DNA from: Buxus sempervirens | Taxonomy: Eukaryota > Streptophyta > Magnoliopsida > Buxales > Buxaceae | Assembly (NCBI GenBank): GCA_947561395.2 | Contig: OX387182.1 | Location: forward strand, 5,318,595-5,382,594 | Length of the DNA stretch: 64,000 nucleotides | Direction of reading: 5' to 3' | Shown: positions 47,430 to 60,164 of the stretch, in pieces | Layout: each line of letters begins with the position of its first letter | Numbering within the stretch: position 1 is the first letter of the stretch | The notes under the pieces: generated by a model | Databases searched by the model: none | What the model was told of the DNA's origin: nothing | The model's input: the letters and a program-made list of their open reading frames with translations, nothing else | Made by a program: the position numbers and the translations under genes

Positions 47430-48611
47430 AATCGCAAAAGAGGAAAGAAAAACCAGGAAAACTCCTTTTCATGGAAATTAAAACCCCGTTTTTATTGTGT
47501 TTTCTGATACTCTTTTTCGTTGGAAGAGTTTTGAGTTTTGGCTAGCGGGGAGGAATTTTACATCGAGCGATTTGTACGGAACAAATGCTTTAGAGGTATC
47601 TTCCTCTCTCCTTTTCTTCTTCTTCTTCTTCTCTCTCTGGATTCGAGAGTCTGTGAATTCTCAGTAGCTTTGAATCTTTTGTTACTGTTCAATATTCATC
47701 AGGCACGGTTGATGCTGTTGTATTTGCTTCTGGTCTGCTTCACCGAGAGTTCTGATTGAATTTTCGCTTTCTGAGTAGAGATTTTTAGGGATCTCATTTC
47801 AGACTCTGAGATACTCGTTAGATATTTTCAAACAAAAAAAATCGGTTTAGAGGTTTATTAGTTCTTCTGAAATTGAATGCTAACTCGTCTGCTTCTTGGG
47901 TTTGGAATCGGAATACGCTGCTTCTACGAGTGCCATAGCATTGGCTTTCTGTTTGAATTGGGTTTATGTACTGTTCTTTTTTCGAAAGGAAAAATGTGGG
48001 TTTATGTAATACTTGAGATTTATTTCTGTAATTGCTTTTCGCGAGAACTATGTACTTTTTGCTTTTAGTTGAAGCTGTTGTACTTGGTTTCTTGATTTGT
48101 TGATTTGTCTATATGATGCAATTTAATTTTATGTTCTTGTTACACTTCTTCTGTTCACTTGGTCCGTTGGTGTTCTATTGATTCAAGAAAGATGGTTTAA
48201 TCTAATTTTTTATCTCATGCTATTCTTTCAACTTGCAGTTTAGGTTATCCATTGGTGGTCGACTGACTCAATAGGAAAGATCCAAAGCAATTTATGAATT
48301 TTTCTTTAGTTTGCAATAGTCTAGCTAGATTGAGAAACTGCCTGCTTGTTTTCGTATTTGTTAATTCGGCATGGAAATATTTTTTATATTGGTTTATGTT
48401 TCTTGACAAGGAATGCAGATTATAGTTGACATTGCTGTGAATCTGTGGATCATTTCGTAATGTTGGTGCAAAGTTTAGTGATTTGTCACTCTAATATTCT
48501 AATATGTAATAAATTGATGTATCATTTCAATGCAGTTATAAAGTATTTATAGGGTGATTTTAGTTCGTGGAGGAAGTGAATTGATGCTCTGCAAGGAGTA
48601 ATTGATTGAAC
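47430..48611 (+). promoter_or_regulatory. Leader of the ARM/TPR gene with a 5' UTR intron and uORF
   Basis: A likely untranslated first exon ends TTTAGAG|gtatct at 47595. Intron 47596-48535 starts with CT-rich sequence and ends tttcaatgcag. The second leader exon from 48536 holds a five-codon uORF (ATG 48584 to TAA 48599-48601, MLCKE) that stops 10 bases before the main ATG at 48612. The splice sites are good but unproven. The uORF is directly visible and present with either leader model. Confidence 0.5.
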
Positions 48612-51600
48612 ATGGATAAAGTATCTCCAGATTGTCCGTATCCAGGCTGCTTCTTCTGCGTCATGAAGGAAGGAAATCCAAGTAAGCGCAGAGCAAGTAT
48701 ACTAAAGTTCTTCAGAGAACTTCCTTCACAGGATGATGATGGTCAGGTTCTCCCAATTAGTGGCCTTTGGAACACTGCCATGGCACATCCTAATGACCCT
48801 GAGTTTATTGAATTGGGAATATTTGAATGCATGGCCGCACTAATATGGAAGGGTTTAAAGAACCGCCGTTGGCTTTCTCATGATCAAAATATATACATAC
48901 CATACTATGCAGCACACATTATAGGATCATACACTATGAACATGGAAGAATTTGCAGAACGTGCTGTACATGCTGGAGTAATTCCTCCATTGGTTGAGCT
49001 CTTGAGAGGGAGATTAACCTGGGTCGAACAGAGAGTAGCTGTAAGAGCTCTAGGACACCTGGCTACATATGCCAGTACTTTCCCTGCTGTGGCAAGTCAT
49101 GGAGAAATTCTTGAGCTTTCCATGCAGCTGGCAATGAGTTCACTGGAAATTGTTTACTCTCATTTCTACCAGTATGTAGACAGAAGACTTAGTTATCACT
49201 GCGATCTTCTCACACGTGGGATGGGTGGAGTGGAAATGGAATCCAGGAAGGCTGAGGAATGGGCTAGTCAGTTACAGTGCTGGTCTCTTCAGCTTATTAA
49301 TTGCTTTGCCTTCAAGCCTGAGTTTCTTTCTGTCATAGGCAAGACTGAATTCTTAGTAAAATTGCCAGGCATGTGGGGTGGACTTGTTAATGAAAACTCA
49401 CCAGCTGGTATTGGTTTGTTGCGAACAATTTGTCATCACAAGCTTGGCAGGGGACCTGTAGCAAACTGTCCTAGTATTATTGAAGCACTGTGTAATATTG
49501 CTCGATCATCAGATGATTGGCAGTATATGGCTATCGACTGTCTTCTCTGGTTGCTTCAAGATCCAAGTGGTTGTCATAAGGTGACATTATCATAAACTTG
49601 ATCCTGAATTTTAATTTACATTTGAGAAAAAATTATACATGTAATTTTGTATCTCAACACAGGTATGCTCTTGTAAATTGTGGAATTTTTTTACTATTAC
49701 AAGTGACAATCACTTCTCACGTGAGATTGATATCTGTCGGCAACAAAGCTATTACCGTGTTTTAAACTTTTGTATGATAAGCTCATGCCAGAAGGAAACT
49801 AATCTTGATGTTTGTCTGCAATGAAGCTATTACTGCATTGTACAATCTGTAAATGTTTGTGTTGGGTTATTGAGTAATTGCTTTGAAAGGCTATATTTTA
49901 TGCTTAGTGCCTCCGGTTTTGCTGCCCAGGTGGTTGATAAGGCAGTGCCTGCACTCATAGACTTGTCGGAAATCTCAACTCTAGGTGATCACAAAAAGCT
50001 TGGGGATTTGATTGTTAATGTTCTTCAAGAATGCCTCGAATCACAAGGGACAGGACGTAACTCTCTGATTAATCGCACAAAAGAACAGATCGAAGAGCTA
50101 CTAAAATCCAGACAAAGATTGAAGTGGGAGAAGGCTATGCCCAAAGAGGATCTCCATATCAAACAAGCAGCAGCATTAGTTGTCAAACTTGAAGGAAATT
50201 CACTGTTCTCTTCTGGAAATATATCTGAAGCTGCATCTAAGTACTCTGAAGCATTGGCATTGTGTCCAATGAGGTCCAAGAAAGAGAGAGTTGTCCTCTA
50301 TAGTAATCGAGCCCAGTGCCATCTCCTAATACAACAACCCTTGGCAGCCATAAGTGATGCTACACGTGCGTTGTGCCTTCATAACCCTATTAACCGTCAT
50401 GCTAAGAGTCTTTGGAGAAGAGCTCAGGCATATGATATGCTTGGTTTAGCAAAAGAGAGCTTGTTAGATGCCATTCTTTTCATAAATGAGTGTTCTCAGT
50501 CAAATGATCCTGATCTTTCCATGAGGCAAAATAGGGTACCTGACTATGCTGAGCGGCTAGTGAAGAAGCAAATGCGTGCAGCTTGGTTATTTAGAGAAGC
50601 AGCTCTTAAACATGGTGGTGTTCATTGTGAGGGTGGTGCTGGTGATATCTATGGTCAAGAGGCTGATGATTCGGAGTGGGAGACAGCGAGTGAAAGTGAC
50701 ATTGGAAATGATGGAGGAGGAGAAATCGGTGATGACGATAGTGACTGGAAAAATGATGACAAAAGGAGAGGTAAGTTTGAGAAGACTTCAAAGAAAGGTA
50801 CCAAATTTTACATATTCATTTATGGTAAATATATAGACGTGTTAGTGTAAGTGTTGATTGCTGTTATGAAGAAACTATCAAGACATATGGTTCACATGTA
50901 AAAGTCTGAGCACACTGTCCAATTTATTTTTCCTAGTAGATATTCTTGATTGAAAGTAACATAAACATATCGTTGTTAATTCAAAATGATCACATTTGTT
51001 CAGTGAATAAAAATGACCATAAAACGGCAGTCCAGTTAGGTCAGTGGTTGCAAGTGATGAATCAGGATGACTTTTATTAAATTTCCCTTTTGTCTCTTGT
51101 TTTTTGTCTATAGCCAGTAGTAACTACCTATAATATTCAGACTTTAGACTGTAAATTATATTATAGGAAACTTCCTACAGAGAAAAATTGAATTTCACAA
51201 CTTCTACAGACATGAATTGAATGTTGAAATTTCTAAAACCAATTAATTCCAAATACTTAATGATATAGGATATTCATACACATGAGATTCTTAAATTTTT
51301 CCCCCTTTGGGTGTGGTACGTGTGTTCCGTACTTCTAGCTTAAGCTTTCATTGGATTCTAAGTCTAATGGTTTGCTAGTATTTTAAGTTGGTTGACATCA
51401 AATGTTATTGGTGTCTGAATGGGATATGAACCCAAGTCTCTAGTATTAGCAGTGACCACTATGGGGTCTTAAAAACTGAGGCAGTTAGCAACTTCATATT
51501 GTCTAATTTATAAATTTCTCTTTTTAAGATCTTTTCTTTTATTTTCTTCTTCTCCTTCCTTTTTTTTTGGCCTTTTGGTTCCTTTAACAATTGGAGACCT

Positions 51601-54600
51601 GAAATCCTGAGGACATAGCACATTTTTTTGTAGCTAACAAAAATTATTTTTTAAAATTATTTTTTATGATATCTAAATGAGCACGGCACTTTTACTTCAG
51701 CTTCTGGATAAACAGCTGGAACCAGTCAAGTTACCCTATATTATATGGACATGGGTATGAGTGTTTGGTGTGGGTGTATGTATAGGACTATAGGAGTCAG
51801 ATCAACCTGATCCCCAACACTTAGGATTCAGGGACTCTGTTGAGAAGCGTCCAAAATTTGGATACAGATACTAAGATTCAGCTGAAATGACTCCAAATAA
51901 ATTTCAAGAAGGCAAGTCAGAAGCTGAGCTCTCTTTTTGTTTGTCTTTGTTTCTTTTTTTAACCCAGATTTTTTTTTGGCTTGATTGCTTGCAATTTTTA
52001 GGTCTGAGAATATCTACCCTCTCTTTATAAAAACTATATCCTTTTTCGATTCATTACTTGCAAACTAATTACTTGCTATTTCTTTTCTCTTCTTTTTCCC
52101 CCTTGATCTTGAACTGTCTTGTCCAAGAGAACATAAAAAGGATCTGACACAAATCTTGAATCCATACACACGTTGTGTTGACATGGGTACTTTGGGGTTA
52201 TTTAAAGTGTCTGTGTAACATAGAAGTTACCTAAACTGCACATGAGACTTGGTATCTGCTGCTTTGTGATTATTGATAACATGTAGTGCTGCATTGGGGA
52301 GTAGTAATTTGTGATTGCAGTAGTTATGTTGTTCCTTGCAGTTGGTCTATGGACGGTAATGATTATTTGAATTTCATAATTTTCTGTAATCAGCAACACC
52401 TAAGGTTGACGTGAAGACTCTTAATATACTTACTACACATTTTCTAAGTATGAATAGGAAAGTAAAAAATTTCTGATCTGTGTCTATGAGACAAAGGTCT
52501 CCAAATGCTATTATTGCTGTAAGAGAGTAGAGTACTTAGAACAAAATAACAGCTTTATGTTGAGAAAATGTGACTGAGATTGTGGAAGTCTTCAATGAAC
52601 ACATTTTCGCACTTCTGTCTGAAGAATGATTTAGATGATGGACCTTATAGTTCTTTTAAACACTTTGATGAACAGAAGATTCTTATGAATATTGGAATTA
52701 ATGGATGAATGTTTTATAAGAGTTTGCTTGAAGGCCACATAGGAGGATTATGCTAGAAATTGCATCAGAATTACAAGTAGCTAGCTAGATGTACCACTAA
52801 ACTTGGTTCGTTATTTTAATATTCGGAAAATCATGAGCATTCACCAATATGCCTAATCGTAGATGTGGTTTCTGAAAGAAAGATATGTAGTAGGATGTCA
52901 CCAATCTCATCTGACACCTGAGTGCGGGTTGAGTGCCAAGAAGAAAACTTACGAAGTAAATCTTCCACATATGTGTCGCTCAAGCTAAGGTTGTGCACCA
53001 AGACTTATGCTTGAGTGCACATCGCGCTACGAGCCTAAGCTCTCGGGTTACAGGTGAAATAAACAATTCTTGAACCAACTCATATGCCTCGAATGAGCTT
53101 AGGACGAGCGTGAGCCGCGCATGTGCCTCGCATGAGTTTGGTACAAGCGAGAACCATGGTTTATTGCATCCCATTCCTCATGGGATGTGTCCCAATCTCT
53201 GTACCTCTTTCATCTTTTTATATTATAATATATCTCTCATTACTTATCAAAAAAAAGAGAATCATGGTTTATTGCATCGCAGGTGAAATTTTGTTTTTTT
53301 TTGCTCTAGTGGCATGAAATAGGGGGAGAAAGACCTTTTTCGCGTTTTTCTCTAGCATGCCGGCGAAATTTGGGAATCTCTTCCTTAGGTTGGAGAAATT
53401 TTGGGGAAATAGGGCAGCATGCCGAACAAATCTGGTGAAATTTCCCCAGATTGGGAAAATTGAGGAGAATTTATTTTCCCTAGATTGCCAACATGCCCCC
53501 GAAATTTTGCCAAAATCCGAAATTTAAAACCTTGGTTTACCGAACCGGCTGATACTGGTCTGTACCAAAATCGGTTGGTCCCGATTTGGTATTCCGGTCC
53601 AAGATTAGCCTTTTAATCAAATGAAAAAAAAACTTGGGTGGTATCGAGTTTGGACCTCCTGAGTTGGAATGAACCGGGTGGTACCATTTCGACTTAGGCA
53701 GTCCCAACTCGAGACCACCCGAGATCGTTATTCACACTTCTGCATTAAAAATTATTTTTTTAACTGTCAATATTGTGACACGTTGCAGCCAAATAGGTTT
53801 TGCCTACAAACTGTACCCTGCTTGGCCTGTGTGACGTAATAGTCACATAGGCCGACTTGACTAGTTGACTTGGATTTAAAAAAGAAAAGAAAAGATGGAC
53901 GATAGAGAAGAGAGTGAGGAAAGAAGGGAGAGATCGAGCGAGACCAAGAGAGAGGGGGAGGAAGGGAGCGAGTGGGAGAGGGTGGAGAGAGAAGGGGTGG
54001 GAGGGAATGGGGGAGAAGGTAGAGGCTGGGAGTGACTTGTTGTTTGAAGGGTGACGATTGACCTGTTGATTGAAGGACAACGACTGACCTGTTGTTCTTG
54101 GAACTTCTCTTTTCTTTTTTCACAAATGTTTCTTCAAAACCCAAATAGAAACAAAATCCCACCTCTACTGAATATCATATAAGGTCATGATCTCTGCAAG
54201 CAGCTCGAATTGATCAAATGATATTTGAGTTATCTCTTCAGTTCAGATGGCAGCCGTGATGTGAAGTGATGATCAGAAACGTGTTGAAATCTGGAATCCA
54301 GATCCTTTAGTGGAGATGCACATAACTAGGGGTTGAGGGCTCCATCTGATTCGAGAATCTATCTCTTCCCTTAGAAAAAATAATGATTAATAAAACACAA
54401 AAATCCAATTCAAGGAACTATCCTGGTCCCACCCAAAAGGGCTAAAACAGATTTTTTTAGATTGGCCGGGACAGGCCGGTCTGGTTCTCGGTCTCGGTCT
54501 GGATAAGCATGGTGAGAACCTCATTCTTCATGAAATCTCCTTCTCGCATGTCAATAGCCGGGGCAGGCCAGTCTGGTCTCCTGCTCCAGCAGTTGTCAAG

Positions 54601-57600
54601 CGAGGGACGAGCCACTATCAAGCACAACTCCTAACTTGCTCGTTTGAATTTGATGCCGTTTGAAATATACACTTTGACTTGTTCTAAACACTCTAAACAT
54701 ACTTTTGCCATGGAACTAAGTCAACATAACTTGCTAAAACCTAACAACATCCTTATACTATCAAAAGAGAAACGAACAAAAAATAAAAATCACACTGCTT
54801 ACTGATCAATATATATATATATATAAAATTCCACTGTTTCCAATTATCAGTCTATGATATACGGCCATAAATCAAACAGATCAAGCTTTTACATGATCTA
54901 TATTGTTGATATTGTCTTCCATGGAAATTATACTTTCAAAATCGACATAAATAAGCATCACTCCTTTGCAATTCAGTAAAGATAGAATGTCTAGATGAAA
55001 TGTTAGTCTTGATCATTGATCATATCTATAGACTTTAATTAGTTAAGCTCAATGCGGCATTCTTTTTGGAGGCCGTAAACCTTATCATAGTTTTTTATCT
55101 TTTTAACAAATAATCAGAGGTTAGCTTCTACACAGAAAAAAAGTGAAAAACAGGGTTTTGACTCTAAATACACCTAGAGGGGGGGGGGGGGGGTGAATAG
55201 GTGAAGCACAGCGGAATAAAAATTCTACTAATTAAAAACAGGTTCTTAATTAATAGGCATGCACAAGTCTATAACCAATCACACAAAATTACAAATAAAG
55301 TAAAGAGACAACACAAGTAATTTTGGTGACGAAGGGAAAACTCTATGAGAACTCTCACTAGAGAAAAACCCTCCGGGCTATGCAGGAGCCATCTAAAAGA
55401 TCCAATATGAAAAGAAGACTTACAACCTGTAGTTCAGACGACTCAACATCCCTATGCTAGACTCTGCAACTCACAGACTTGAAAGTATCTGAGAAACTCC
55501 TCAGATTTGCTCCACAGCAATACTTCAGAACTCTGAAGATCTCTTCACACGATCACCCAAACGAACTCGCCTGGTATCCGTAGGAACTCCCACGAACAAA
55601 CTCTCCAACCCGGAACTCCAAGGTCGAAAAGAAAGATGAAGAAAGGCTTTGATGGCTCAACAAAGGAGAAGGAAGAGGAGAAATAACTCTTGCTCTCACA
55701 CACGAATTTAGGGTTTCTAAAAACCTCTTGAGTTACCCTATCAATAGTCTAGACACTCCTTATATAGATTAGGAGAAGGTAGAATCGGAATAGGAAACAA
55801 ATCAGAAAAGATCGAAATTCTAAAACTGAAGTTTGTTAATGAACGTTCGAACGCTCAGCGAACGCGGCTCGAACGTTCAAGACAAAAACTCACTTTTCCT
55901 CTTCTCGTTCGAACGGTCAGAGAACGTGAGGCGAACGCTGCTCTCGGGTTTCTTTGTGGAACTCCATCGGTCGAACGGTCAGCAATCGTTCAGCGAACGC
56001 TGCTCTCTGGTTTCTCTGTGTGTCACCAACGGTCGAACGTTCAGAGAACGTTGGTCGAACGCTAGTCTCTATTTTCTCTTTGTAGCATGATCGTTCGAAC
56101 GGCCAGCGAACGTTGATCAAACGTTGGGCATATCTTCTTCAATTTGACCCCGATGTTGACGCCGTTTGAACCATGTCTTCTTGGACTCAAACTAAACATT
56201 CTAAACACACTTAAAACACTTTCTCTTTGACACTGAATAAAGCCAAACTAAAATGTTAAACCTAACAAAAAGCAGAATATTAATTTGCATCATTTACTAG
56301 GTAATGGATCATTGACAGGGTGGGCAACAAAATGCAACATATAGCTATTACTGAAAGGGCTAATGCACCTGTATTCCCTTAGATAATGTGAAGTGACTCA
56401 TAAACCAGTGGCATAATCTAGACTCCAGGTTTCAGTTTAGTTTTCTCCAACAAATCTGCTTCTGTCTTGCGGTTTCCATCACCAATGACAAAAATTTCAC
56501 TAAAAAAAAATTACCAGTGGCAAAAATGAGCTGGTTATATCCTTGGAAATTGTTGTGGCATGTGACAAGAGTGGACTTTTGAAATTTCCAAGATAATGAT
56601 CTTTCTCTTTGATTGAGATAACCAAGGAAGCTCTAGAATGAATTATTCTCTGCTCTTTATTTTCTTTTGTATGTGTGTGTGTTCTTGAGTGATTACTCCT
56701 TTATTTTTGAATCCTTCATTTCAGCTGATTTGATTATTTTCAAATGTGCTCAAGCTGCATAAAGTAATAACTAGTGTTATTGGTTTCCTGATAAAAACTC
56801 TTGGGCAGATATTTCAAATTATCAACAAAAATTGATGGCTTATAACCTTTCTGCTTTCTTAACCTATTCCTTTCTACTGTTTCACATTTTTTTTCTATTG
56901 GTGTTATGGATGATACTTTTTGGAATTGGATGTGTCACTTTTAAAACATTTTGGGTGTCCTGGTGTGGGGAGCATGGATCACAATGGCTGGAGAACCATT
57001 TGATTGAGAATTGTGGTGTGTGGGATCATAATCTCGTGTCTTTCCTTCAGGCTAGACTTTAAGACCTTAAGTGTCTGCGAATCTTATTTGGTTTGATCTT
57101 GTTAGTGTTACTTATTTGGTTTAAGTATTCAAGCCAGTGTATTCTAATTTAGATGTCACGTGGAAAAGTTTAGCCAAAAAATACGAATATGGTCTTATCT
57201 ATGACCTCTTTTGGAACTTAGTTGCATTTTATTTCATTAAGGGTCATACTTGGTTGTCATAGGTAGTTCAGGAAGTAGATTTTTCTTGAATTATGGTATT
57301 AAGAAGGTGGGATGATTTCAAGAAGTCACTGTTAGAATTGGGAATATAGATTTTTCTATGGCCCTAATCTGTATCTGAAAAGTTCTGCCTAAAAGACTAA
57401 AAGGATCAGCCACCCAGCTAACATTGTGCTACTAAATTGATTATTTTTATGAATTGAATTTGATATTGTAGTTGAGTTTTTTCCCTCGTTGTTATGTGAG
57501 ATTTCAGTTGTCACCCAATCTTACTTGAACAAGTCCTTTGGTTAACCTTTAAGGTTAATTCTGCTCTCATGTAATTCGTGATAATTCTAACCGTTTCTTG

Positions 57601-58624
57601 AAAACTGTTTGTGAAAATGGATTATATTTTTTTTGTTATGAAGTGCAAGTGTTTATTTGGAGTTATCCTAGAATGTACCCTTGCATTTATAGCTCCAATA
57701 ATTTCTATTTCAAAATCTTTTTGCACTGCACCGTGTATGATAGATCCCCAATTTAATCTCCTTTATAACAATAATAATCCAAGTGAAATGTTACCACTTG
57801 ATAAAAAAGACCATAGCCTGATGTTGGTCTTAACAAAGTAAGGTCCTTGTGTTTGGGGTGGGGGGGAGGCGGTTTATCCAGACTGGACCTAACCATTAAT
57901 GGTTTTCATCTTATATTGTACATACCTTATTATAATGCTTCAATTATATGATTATGATGAGTATATAATAGTTGTCAACATCTTATACTTTAGTTGAGAA
58001 CTATTCCAGTTCAATTGTATGTGCAAACATGATGAGTTAAAAACCTTGTGTGAGTGTGTGTGTTTATATATACATGCACTACATATAATGGGAAGCTGTA
58101 CCTTGGAGAATGTGCGAGACAATTTTTTTTCCTCCAAAAACAACCTTATATTGCCCTATTACCATATATTTTTGTTGGGGTAACTTTGTCTTTTTTGTTA
58201 TTCACTTTCCAAGAGACACCCTTTAACAAATTTTAAGCCCTTAGATGTCTAAAATAATTACTCATATCCCCTTTTCCATCCCCTTTTCAATTGTATACAT
58301 CTGTTACTGCGTATGCCACCGCTACTCTCTGTCTGTCTGTGTTTGTGTATATCAATATATATGTATGTTTGTACGTACATATGTATGTATGTGGTGTGTG
58401 TTTTTGTATACATTTAGATGAACGTATATGTTTGTATGCATGTGTATATTTCTCTTTTTATCTTCCTCTTTGGCATTTCATGTTTCCTATTCAATGGAAA
58501 TAGGTTTTCATTTGGTGCTTATTTCATTGACATATTCTTATCTCCCAATTGATTTTTTGCTGAATTGTATGATACAGATACAAAGCATGGATATGAGGTG
58601 CAGCTTGCTGAAGATGAAAGTTAA
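48612..58624 (+). CDS. ARM-repeat / tetratricopeptide-repeat protein
   Basis: Three coding exons on the plus strand: 48612-49580, 49930-50797 and 58578-58624, predicting 627 residues. The ATG at 48612 is preferred; the upstream in-frame TTG is not a start. Exon 1 ends SGCHK in phase 0 and continues as VVDKAVPALIDL. Order: Cys-rich N-terminus (CPYPGCFFC, residues 8-16), ARM-like helices at about 60-322 (GVIPPLVELLRGR..., RALGHLATYAS), then about three TPR motifs at 405-510 (LEGNSLFSSGNISEAASKY, YSNRAQCHLL, LWRRAQAYDMLG). An acidic segment lies at 565-605, and the tail KHGYEVQLAEDES is found 7.8 kb away. It matches a single-copy plant family annotated as ARM-repeat/TPR-like proteins (Arabidopsis AT5G43120 type), probably a protein-binding scaffold of unknown role. 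An alternative in-phase donor (GAG|gtaagt) at 50770 would drop nine residues. Reading into the intron would end at 50850. Confidence 0.92.
50851..52800. other. First part of the large ARM/TPR intron
   Basis: AT-rich intron DNA with no exon or element end that I can support. Confidence 0.5.
52801..53759. repeat. Repeat-rich intron segment with ggcgaaatt-type copy 2
   Basis: 53330-53540 carries gccggcgaaatttggg, ggtgaaatttcccc and a closing aaaaccttgg, like 43410-43800. 53540-53740 is made of cggtt/ggtaccatttcg/gagaccacccgag words of another low-copy repeat. 52980-53120 contains two related gcctcg/gagcttag...cgagc phrases. No coding sequence is present. Confidence 0.5.
53880..54020 (+). repeat. 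Purine-rich (GA) tract
   Basis: About 140 bases almost wholly A/G (gagagaag, gaggaaggg and gggagagg words), in the large intron. Opposite-strand frames rich in Ser, Leu and Pro arise from it and are not genes. Confidence 0.75.
54455..54760 (-). repeat. LTR-like fragment related to 55140-56270
   Basis: Shares with 56145-56270 the ordered words gatgccgtttgaa / gacgccgtttgaa, taaacactctaaaca / taaacattctaaaca and a terminal aaacctaaca. It looks like a shorter or truncated copy of the same terminal sequence. It also carries repeated ggccggtctggt words near 54470-54570. Confidence 0.45.
55140..56270 (-). repeat. LTR-like or retrotransposon-derived segment
   Basis: Read on the minus strand it starts TGTTAGGTTTAAC at 56269 and runs to CACCTATTCACCCCC... 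and TCTAGGTGTATTT near 55165. These are words common at the edges of plant retrotransposon LTRs. It contains the 62-bp array and a 15-base G run at 55179-55193. No target duplication was fixed, and the family is uncertain. Confidence 0.4.
55844..56130. repeat. Tandem array of exact 62-bp period with TCGAACG dyads
   Basis: The word cgttcgaacg or cggtcgaacg starts at 55844, 55906, 55968, 56030 and 56092, each exactly 62 bases apart. Every unit continues with a second gaacg pair about 12-20 bases later and a ctctgg/tttct spacer. CGTTCGAACG is a perfect 10-bp palindrome. The last unit fades out. Since 62 is not divisible by three, the frames across it are not a protein repeat. Confidence 0.93.
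56271..58577. other. Last part of the large ARM/TPR intron
   Basis: AT-rich. Frames at 56832-57062 and 57611-57841 have no recognisable domain. A tatg/tgtg microsatellite lies at about 58350-58400. The intron ends tgtatgatacag|AT at 58577. Confidence 0.5.
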
Positions 58625-59400
58625 TTTTTAGATTGTTTGGTCATCAATCGTGCAAGTTTGGATTGGATAAATCTATGCGTCACAGCTTTAGCTTCCTTTT
58701 TTGCTCGCAGCAGCAGATGTAACTTGATTCCTTTAATGGGCAACTTGGACAAAGAACAGATTGATCCTTGTGCTTGAAGAGAAGCTTGTTTGATTCAGTT
58801 TTTTTTTCTCTTACCTCTTTCTGTTTTCCTTGTTTTGAAATTAAGTGGCATAGGAGCAAAGGAATTTTCTCATAGTACAGGTAATTCAGGAAGTTTGTGA
58901 ATATAGAATCCCTTAGGTTTTTTTGACATTTGTGTTGTGTGTAAATGATATATATATATATGCTTTTCTTGTGTTATTATTCTTAATCATTCTTCCTGTT
59001 TATGAAAGTAAATGCAGCTTTAATGAAATATGTACTATTATACCTGACTATCTGGTGCAGGATCTACCAGCATTGACATACAAGGCTAACAAATATTTTA
59101 TTGGGGTAAGAGTTTTTTACTTTGTAACCAACCAATCTGTTTATCTAATTCGAGAAACAAGTCACAATGTGAAACTGCCTATTGAATATATTTATGAAAA
59201 ACCAGAGTACCGGTTAAAATAGAAGAAGCTGTTAGATTTGTTGACATATTTATGAAGTAATATTATTTATGAAGTAATATATTTAGACACACTTTAAAGT
59301 TGATGCTTTTAACAAAAACGTCTAAAAAGGGGGGAAAAATACTATGAACTGGAAAGCCAAATCTACTTCTATAGGTGAAGAAAAGAATTGTGCATGGGCT
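58625..59400 (+). other. 3' flank of the ARM/TPR gene
   Basis: Probable 3' untranslated region followed by AT-rich DNA. No AATAAA could be chosen with confidence. A frame at 58923-59222 contains DLPALTYKANKYFIG but is not recognised. A short tandem word tatttatgaagtaatat occurs twice near 59250-59280. Confidence 0.4.
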
Positions 59401-60075
59401 TATGATTATGCAGGGACCTGCAAGAGCTGTAAACAGTGAATGCGAACGACTTCCAAATCTCTATAAGTGAGGCTGTTGACTTCGAAATGTCTCATTTGAA
59501 GGTGGGGTACACGGGGTTGTTGTGGAGTCTCCCTTATTTACGATGTCCAAGACTTCTATGAAAGGCATAAGGCTTTGCTATCGCATTCGAGTGGCTTTAT
59601 TGGGCCTGCCGGTAGTGTTTTGATGTTTTTTCTGGTTGTGGATCATGAGTGTTATGGTCGGTTTTTGTTTCTTTCTGTGGTTGGATAATCTTGGTGCAGA
59701 GTTGTCATGCTCAACTACCATCTCCTATGTTTCTTTGTGTAGAAGAGATCCGGTTCATCATCCACTTTTTATCACGTCGCCGTTGTCAATGTTTTCCTCC
59801 CGTCTGTCAGGAACTGTTTCTTTAATCCGCTTAGGTGCAGACCCATTATTAGAATCTACCGCTGGTTTTTAGCCGGTTCTTATGGCTCTTGCTACAGATC
59901 TGACCTTTTTTAATTGAGACGTAGTCGATCTGGTTGGTGAAATGATGGTTATGTTCTTAAGTTTCTTGATATTTTAATGGTCCTATTGTATATTCCGGCA
60001 GGTTGATCGTGACTCTGTAATTTTGGTTTTCGTTAATGGATATATATAGGCTTGGCTTTTATCAAAAACAAAGGA
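59400..60075 (+). mobile_element. Probable LINE 3' untranslated end
   Basis: The terminal words cgttaatggata...ataggcttggcttttatcaaaaac (to about 60072) parallel the tail of the LINE at 45562 on the other strand (attaatgaaattgcatatgcttagccttttaccaaaa). A 5'-truncated copy of a related LINE is the likely source. The start is uncertain, and frames inside show no known domain. Confidence 0.45.
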
Positions 60076-60164
60076 GTGGCTTTAGCTTGTTTTAAGCCCA
60101 CTTGCAACAAAACTACTTAAACGTAATCCAAACTCACGAAATAACAATAAAATGTCCTCTATGG

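Noticed and set aside
53760-54162. Ser/Pro/Leu-rich minus-strand frames
   Set aside because: They lie opposite the GA tract in an intron, with low complexity and no family.
55833-56120. Frames across the 62-bp array on both strands
   Set aside because: The period is not divisible by three, so the peptide does not repeat. No domain was seen.
55844-56130. CRISPR array
   Set aside because: Spacers are similar between units, the repeat is a 10-bp palindrome and the context is plant nuclear DNA.
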